Source: Saccoglossus kowalevskii | Taxonomy: Eukaryota > Hemichordata > Enteropneusta > Harrimaniidae | Assembly: GCF_000003605.2 (NCBI RefSeq) | Contig: NW_003156240.1 | Location: 127,375 to 155,198, forward strand | DNA length: 27,824 nt | Direction: 5' to 3' | Shown: piece after piece, positions 24,101-27,824 of the stretch | Position numbering within the stretch: the first letter of the stretch is position 1 | How the letters are laid out: each line of letters starts with the position of its first letter | Made by a program: the position numbers and the translations under genes | The notes under the pieces: model-generated | What the model was told of the DNA's origin: nothing | Databases searched by the model: none | Seen by the model: only the letters and a program-made list of their open reading frames with translations

Positions 24101-24200
24101 AAAAAAAAAGTAAAGCTAATTTCATTAGCTTGATTACTCAGGGACTCTCCCATGGAAGTACTAACCACGCCCGACTGTGCTTTACTTTAAACATTTGTCC
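24101..24200 (-). repeat. 5S rRNA-derived segment, copy 1
   Basis: Read on the minus strand: AAAGTAAAGCACAGTCGGGC, then GTGGTTAGTACTTCCATGGG, closely matching the A-box-to-box-C region of metazoan 5S rRNA (AAGCTAAGC, GTCGGGC, GGTTAGTACTTGGATGGG). About 50 bases further is a T9 run at the spacing of a 5S gene terminator. The 5' third of 5S rRNA is not recognisable, so this is a derived element and not a gene. Confidence 0.7.
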
Positions 24201-24658
24201 GTCACTTAACAACACAGATGCATGAATTACTTGAAATTAATGCGAATTGGCGGCTATATCATGTTTTTGGAAGTTTTAAAATCGATATCGCTTGCACAAG
24301 TACCTTCTAGGATTGACTTATGACCTCAACATACTTGGGGTAACACTACGGTAATTTATCATCAATTTGCGAAATATTTATTCACATTTTCGAACTTTTA
24401 ACTTTGGGATATGTTAATATGATATCACAGGTAACAATCCCGAATGAAACTATCAACTTTGTAATTGCTTTTCACAACATTGCAATTTTGCATGGTGAAT
24501 TAACAGCTTAAAGCCCACTACGTGCCGGCAGCATCAACAACTTGTTCTCGAAAATTAGAAGGAATTTGAAAACGTTCCATTAATTAAAAAAGTTACAAAA
24601 ATGCCACGGTTTCCCACTATCAATAATTGAAATCACATTAACGAAAATGTGTGTGATG

Positions 24659-24760
24659 AAAAAAAAAAGTAAAGATAAATTGAACAGGCCGTTTACTCAG
24701 AGAGTCTCCAATGCAAGTTCTAACCACGCCCGATTGTGCTTTACTTTAAACATTTGTCAG
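24659..24760 (-). repeat. 5S rRNA-derived segment, copy 2
   Basis: Same arrangement: AAAGTAAAGCACAATCGGGC, then GTGGTTAGAACTTGCATTGG, then GAGACTCTCTGAGTAAAC and a T10 run. Flanked as in copy 1 by AATTGGCGGC on the 5' side. The unit is cut shortly beyond by retrotransposon sequence. Confidence 0.7.
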
Positions 24761-24959
24761 TCACCTAACCACACAGCTGCATGAATTATTTAAAATTATT
24801 CAATTGCGAAGAACAAATCCGATGCAAGCGAATTGGCGGCAAAAGAAAATGAAAAATTAGTTTTATTTTGTTGAATTTAAAATTACATTTCCGGCATACA
24901 GCAAAATATAGCACTAAAAGACCAAAAATGAAAGCCGCCAAAAGCGAATGTTTAAAGTG

Positions 24960-25640
24960 TCAGATCGACTTGGACGGACTTGATAGCAGCGCCATCCTGA
25001 GGCGACGACCGATTGGGGATTCTATGTAGAGCAGGTAAGCTTGTGAACGCAAGTCGCCCTGCGCTTTAATTGCTCCAGGGTCTGAAATGACTGAAATGCG
25101 AAAGTGGCGCCTCCACGGCGAAAGCTGTGACCGGAGTCGCTGTTTGGGTAAATGATGCGAAAAACAGAGGCGCTTCCGAAGGTGCTGGCAACATGTCCAC
25201 CATCTGCTTGTAGGCTGATACTGGGCAGAGGGCGGATCCGGGGATAGCCAGGATGGGGATGCAGTACACGTTCACCGAACTGTATGGTTTTGGACCTTGT
25301 GATACGAATGATCAAACCTGTGGTGTAATAGGCAACTTGCGGCGAGGCTGGTGGATGGTTATCCGCTGTATTCCTCGGAGAACAAGTCGCAGTTTGAATG
25401 AGTTAAGTGAAGGTGGGGTCTCTGTGACGAACAGATGCAGCAGACGAACGCCGTTGAGGTAGTTGCGAATAGATGTTGTGTTTGAAAACGAGCGGGCGAA
25501 GAGCTGTGTGTAGCAAATAATCGTTCGTATTGTGGCCGGAACTGGCTGAATGCAAAAGAAGCGGCAGAAAAGCAAGAATTAACGCCATTGGAGTGGAGTG
25601 AGCGGGACGCCTGGTGGTCCAGAGCGGCGAGCGGAGCTCG
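24960..25640 (-). pseudogene. Tyrosine recombinase remnant of the retrotransposon
   Basis: The N-terminal core-binding region reads LLFCRFFCIQPVPATI, then SIRNYLNGVRLLHLF, then LRLVLRGIQR and PITPQV (25312-25570). After ITPQV it jumps directly to IIRITRSKTIQFGERVL. The roughly 50 residues expected between them, which hold the first catalytic Arg, are missing. IPGSALCPVSAYKQMVDMLP follows in another frame. After a second deletion comes SGHSFRRGGATF (25100-25138) with the catalytic His and Arg. A further frame change gives AIKAQGDLRSQAYLLYIE with the likely nucleophile Tyr (about 25020-25060). The reading ends at a stop at 24960-24962. At least three frameshifts make it inactive. Confidence 0.85.
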
Positions 25641-25829
25641 ACTACCTGCAGAAGTGAAAAAAAAATGATACAAATTACCAAGGATGAATGAACTGGAACG
25701 TTTCCTGAGGTACAGCGACTTCTGAGATGCCAAAGTTTGATTGTAACTCTTCCACACTCTTGTAAATGCCAGATAAATGTGAACGGCTTGGAGCGTCGCG
25801 ACATTGCTCCGACCAGGGTTGTGTACAAC

Positions 25830-26171
25830 TCAGAGATTGAATTCGAAAAGTGCTTGGAAGTTTGCGATCTCCCACAAACAGCTGAGTTCAAAATCTGAAT
25901 GGGTATGATGAGAGTTGATAAATGCAACCGTTGTCATGTCGGAGGTTATTTGCAAGCGAAGTCCGCAACAAGCATGGGAGCAGAGTTTGAGTGCGACCAC
26001 TACTGCAAGCAGTTCCAATGCGTTGGTAGACAGTCCCATGTTGATAATGTGTTGTGGGAAAGGCGAGCGGAAGAACTTGGTAACGGAAACAACAGTGTCT
26101 GACGGAGACCAAGGTTCGTTGTGAATGATCAAAACGCCGTTATAGTCCTGTAAAAATGTCTTCCACCATAA
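25830..26171 (-). pseudogene. RNase H domain remnant of the retrotransposon
   Basis: Opens with LWWKTFLQDYNGV, the RT/RNase H junction typical of DIRS-like elements, and ends with FQALFEFNL and a stop at 25830. It keeps NALELLAVVVALKL with the catalytic Glu and ITSDMTTVAFIN with a catalytic Asp. The segment that should hold the first Asp (normally shortly after DTV) is shortened to VVSVTKFFRSPF, so that residue appears lost. Upstream, a short piece in another frame (FAHSRTRIDAEFRKD, about 26174-26225) resembles the end of the RT thumb. Confidence 0.8.
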
Positions 26172-26302
26172 GGGTCTTTGCGAAACTCTGCATCAATACG
26201 GGTACGGGAATGTGCGAAGCGTGGACAGCATGCAGGAAATAAACAAGCAACCCGGGCGAGTATAAATAACAGTAATAGAAAATGCACGAACTGTAAACAA
26301 AC

Positions 26303-26390
26303 AAAAAAATACCAGCTAGTTTTGTCAAGAAGTCTCCAATGCAAGTAATAACCATGTCCGATTGTTCTTAACTTTAGACATCGGTCGATA
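26303..26390 (-). repeat. 5S rRNA-derived segment, copy 3
   Basis: The most diverged copy: minus-strand CTAAAGTTAAGAACAATCGG, then ACATGGTTATTACTTGCATT, then GGAGACTTCTTGACAAAAC and a T7 run. The 3' part (ACAAAACTAGCTGGTATTT) still parallels the end of 5S rRNA. It belongs to the unit that resumes just after the retrotransposon remnant. Confidence 0.62.
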
Positions 26391-27181
26391 ATATAACAAT
26401 ATTGCTGCCATACCAATTAGATGTTTGTCTAAATTGGCGGCTATTTAATATTTGTTTAGGTTTCCAAATTGATATCGTTTGCTTAAGTAACTTTTTGAAT
26501 TGACCTTTGACCTCAATATGCTCCGAGTGACAATACGCTAATTTAACGGCATCTTACAAAAATATTTGTTCACATTTTCGAACTTTTAACTATAAGTCCC
26601 GCAAATATAGCATCATAGGTCACATTCCCAAATTGTTCAGCTTTCTGTCGAGATAATCTGCATATATACGGAGCATTTTCCAGATATTTAGTTCATGTTT
26701 TCAAAATTTAACTGCGGGGTTGGCATGAAAATGACTTAAGTCAAATATACATTCACCTCCACCCACTTTTTAATACCTTTTCACAATTTTGCATGGGTGT
26801 TTTAAAACATTGTACAGTCTAATGTGACGATCTGCTAATATAGGTTGTGTTCCTCTCGCTTTTATTCATATTTTCGACTTTACAACTGCGGAATTAGCTA
26901 TGCCAACAACTTAGACCAAAATATACAAAAAACATCTACCAACTTTGAAATCGCTTTGCCCAACTTTGCCCAACTTTGCACAGTGTATAAACAGCTGCAA
27001 GCCATTATGTTCCGACCGCATCAACAACTTGTTATTTGATCATTAAAGGGGATTTGAAAACTTTTCTTGAACTTAAAAAAATACAAAAATTTCCACGCCT
27101 ATCTAGTATAAATATTTGACATAACAGTAATACAATATACACGAAAGTTGATTCAAATCTTTTCAATGTCTGTGATGAAAC

Positions 27182-27272
27182 TAAAAAAACACCAGCTGGT
27201 TTTGTCAAGGAGTCTCCCATGCAAGTACGAACCACGCCCGATTGAGCTTTACTTTAGACATGGGTCGATCAT
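27182..27272 (-). repeat. 5S rRNA-derived segment, copy 4 (best 3' match)
   Basis: Minus strand: CTAAAGTAAAGCTCAATCGG, then GCGTGGTTCGTACTTGCATG, then GGAGACTCCTTGACAAAACC, AGCTGGTG and a T7 run. By eye, 21 of 24 bases across box C agree with vertebrate 5S rRNA, and similarity continues to the normal 3' end (CCTGGGAATACCGGGTGCTG in vertebrates). The upstream half of 5S is poorly kept. Confidence 0.75.
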
Positions 27273-27415
27273 ATAACCTTACTGCTGCCATACTAATTTG
27301 ATTTTGTCTAAATTGGCGGCTTTTTCTTATTTGTTAAGGTTTTCAAACTGATATTGTTTGCTCAAGTAACTTCTTGAATTGGCCTCTACATGCTCCGAGT
27401 GACAGTTCGCTAATT

Positions 27416-27450
27416 AGTCCCCGTTCGGACGCAGTCCGAAAACGGGGACT
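27416..27450. repeat. Hairpin at the head of the dispersed repeat
   Basis: The left arm AGTCCCCGTTCGGAC (27416-27430) pairs with GTCCGAAAACGGGGACT (27434-27450) around a GCA loop, leaving a two-base bulge (AA) in the right arm. All other positions pair. Confidence 0.9.
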
Positions 27451-27824
27451 TATGTTTTGCCCTGTGTGCGTCCGTCCGTCCGTGCGTCCGTGCGTCCGTG
27501 CGTCCGTGATCACCTGTATCTCGAACATGCATGGACCGATTAAGTTCAAACTTCACTCATACATCACACATTATATGGGACATATGCACATGCATTTTTT
27601 TCATGATCCGATTAACGATAGCCGAATAGCGGCCATTTTAATGCCGAAAATGCATCAAAATCGCACATTTTCACCATTCCCGACCCGGATCTCAGTTATG
27701 CATGGACGGATTTTATTCAAATTTGGTACATACATTAAACATAATAGGACCTTGATGCACATCATTTTTTTTTTGGATCGGGTTCGAAATGGCCGACTGG
27801 CGGCCATTTTGTTTTAAAGAATTC
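27416..27824. repeat. Hairpin-headed dispersed repeat, runs off the window end
   Basis: Interrupts the fourth composite unit exactly after CGCTAATT (compare the uninterrupted CGCTAATTTAACGG at 26532). It begins with a hairpin, then CTTATGTTTTGCCCTGTGTG and a CCGT/GCGT microsatellite (about 27468-27508). Two roughly 170-bp copies follow, each with GCATGGACCGATT or GCATGGACGGATT, TTCAAATTTGG or a relative, GATCCGATT or GGATCGGGTT, and GGCGGCCATTTT. The sequence continues past the window. The 147-residue ORF here is a by-product. The wording is of a type common in marine invertebrate genomes. Confidence 0.75.

Larger units (their letters stand above)
24960..26260 (-). mobile_element. Decayed tyrosine-recombinase retrotransposon (DIRS/Ngaro type)
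   Basis: On the minus strand the order is end of reverse transcriptase, RNase H, tyrosine recombinase. This is the order of DIRS-like elements (DIRS, Ngaro, PAT), which integrate by a recombinase instead of a DDE integrase. Most of the RT and any gag are missing, and what remains is split among frames by small shifts and larger deletions, so no active product is expected. It sits between a truncated composite-repeat unit (broken at about 24840) and one that resumes at about 26260. It is therefore probably inserted in, or combined with, that repeat. The sequence is visibly more GC-rich than its surroundings. No terminal or split direct repeats were identified with confidence. Confidence 0.82.
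23507..27415. repeat. Composite repeat field of 0.5-0.9 kb units with 5S-like cores
   Basis: A degenerate module recurs in the same order. First TGCTAATATA near 23521 and 26833, then ACAACTGCGG and GCCAACAACTTA, then CATCAACAACTTGT (23677, 24532, 27017; variant CCAACAACTTGT at 23946). Next comes GAAAACTT, then a minus-strand 5S-rRNA-like segment (four copies). AATTGGCGGCT and GATATCG follow, then CTCAATATGCTCCGAGTGAC or a relative, and TTCACATTTTCGAACTTTTA (24384, 26568). Units are incomplete and diverged. The second unit breaks off at about 24840 and the third resumes at about 26260, with a decayed retrotransposon between. The fourth is cut at 27415. Confidence 0.8.

Noticed and set aside
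24101-27272. Functional 5S rRNA genes
   Set aside because: The 5' third of 5S is not recognisable and the internal regions carry many changes; only derived segments can be claimed.
27374-27817. 147-residue ORF at the window end
   Set aside because: It spans the hairpin, the CCGT microsatellite and dispersed repeat copies; the composition follows the repeat.
27819-27824. Window ends exactly on GAATTC
   Set aside because: Could reflect a clone or window edge or chance; no biological meaning can be drawn.

Overview
This is a metazoan nuclear window. It is AT-rich, has spliced genes with GT-AG introns, carries several minisatellites and shows no bacterial features. The dispersed-repeat style (CCGT-rich hairpin repeat, 5S-rRNA-like repeat, frequent ACATGTA words) and the diverged RGS3-like protein suggest a marine invertebrate such as a mollusc or hemichordate. 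I cannot fix the species.

One gene is clear. The 3' half of an RGS3-like regulator of G-protein signalling lies on the + strand from 11502 to 21292. Five coding exons join in frame (phases 0, 2, 1, 0) into a 433-residue C-terminal product: a Ser-rich linker with paired R-K-[IV]-S-S-P motifs, a basic LFTG-type segment, an acidic segment, an AKDMK amphipathic helix and a complete RGS domain with its usual G-alpha contact residues. A roughly 1.4 kb 3' UTR probably ends near the AATAAA at 22665. Three further small open segments with splice-like borders (5871-5957, 8002-8076, 16078-16170) are phase-compatible and may be alternative or extra exons. The one at 8002 is a plausible alternative first exon.

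Non-coding sequence is dominated by tandem arrays: 34 bp units (905-1246), 25 bp units (3477-4225), 29 bp units (9103-10301) and 36 bp units (18228-18893). The last lies inside the intron just before the exon that carries most of the front of the RGS domain. The first two show higher-order duplication.

From about 23.5 to 27.4 kb there is a composite repeat field. Its degenerate 0.5-0.9 kb units each contain, on the minus strand, a stretch resembling the 3' two-thirds of 5S rRNA (A box to box C) followed by a T-run. Between the second and third 5S-like copies lies a decayed tyrosine-recombinase retrotransposon (DIRS/Ngaro type) on the minus strand, with the end of RT, RNase H and recombinase still recognisable despite frameshifts and deletions. 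The fourth unit is cut at 27415/27416 by a hairpin-headed repeat whose body resembles older copies in the intron at about 19.0-19.4 kb. Everything from 1 to about 8 kb looks like intron or intergenic sequence apart from the arrays and weak exon candidates.
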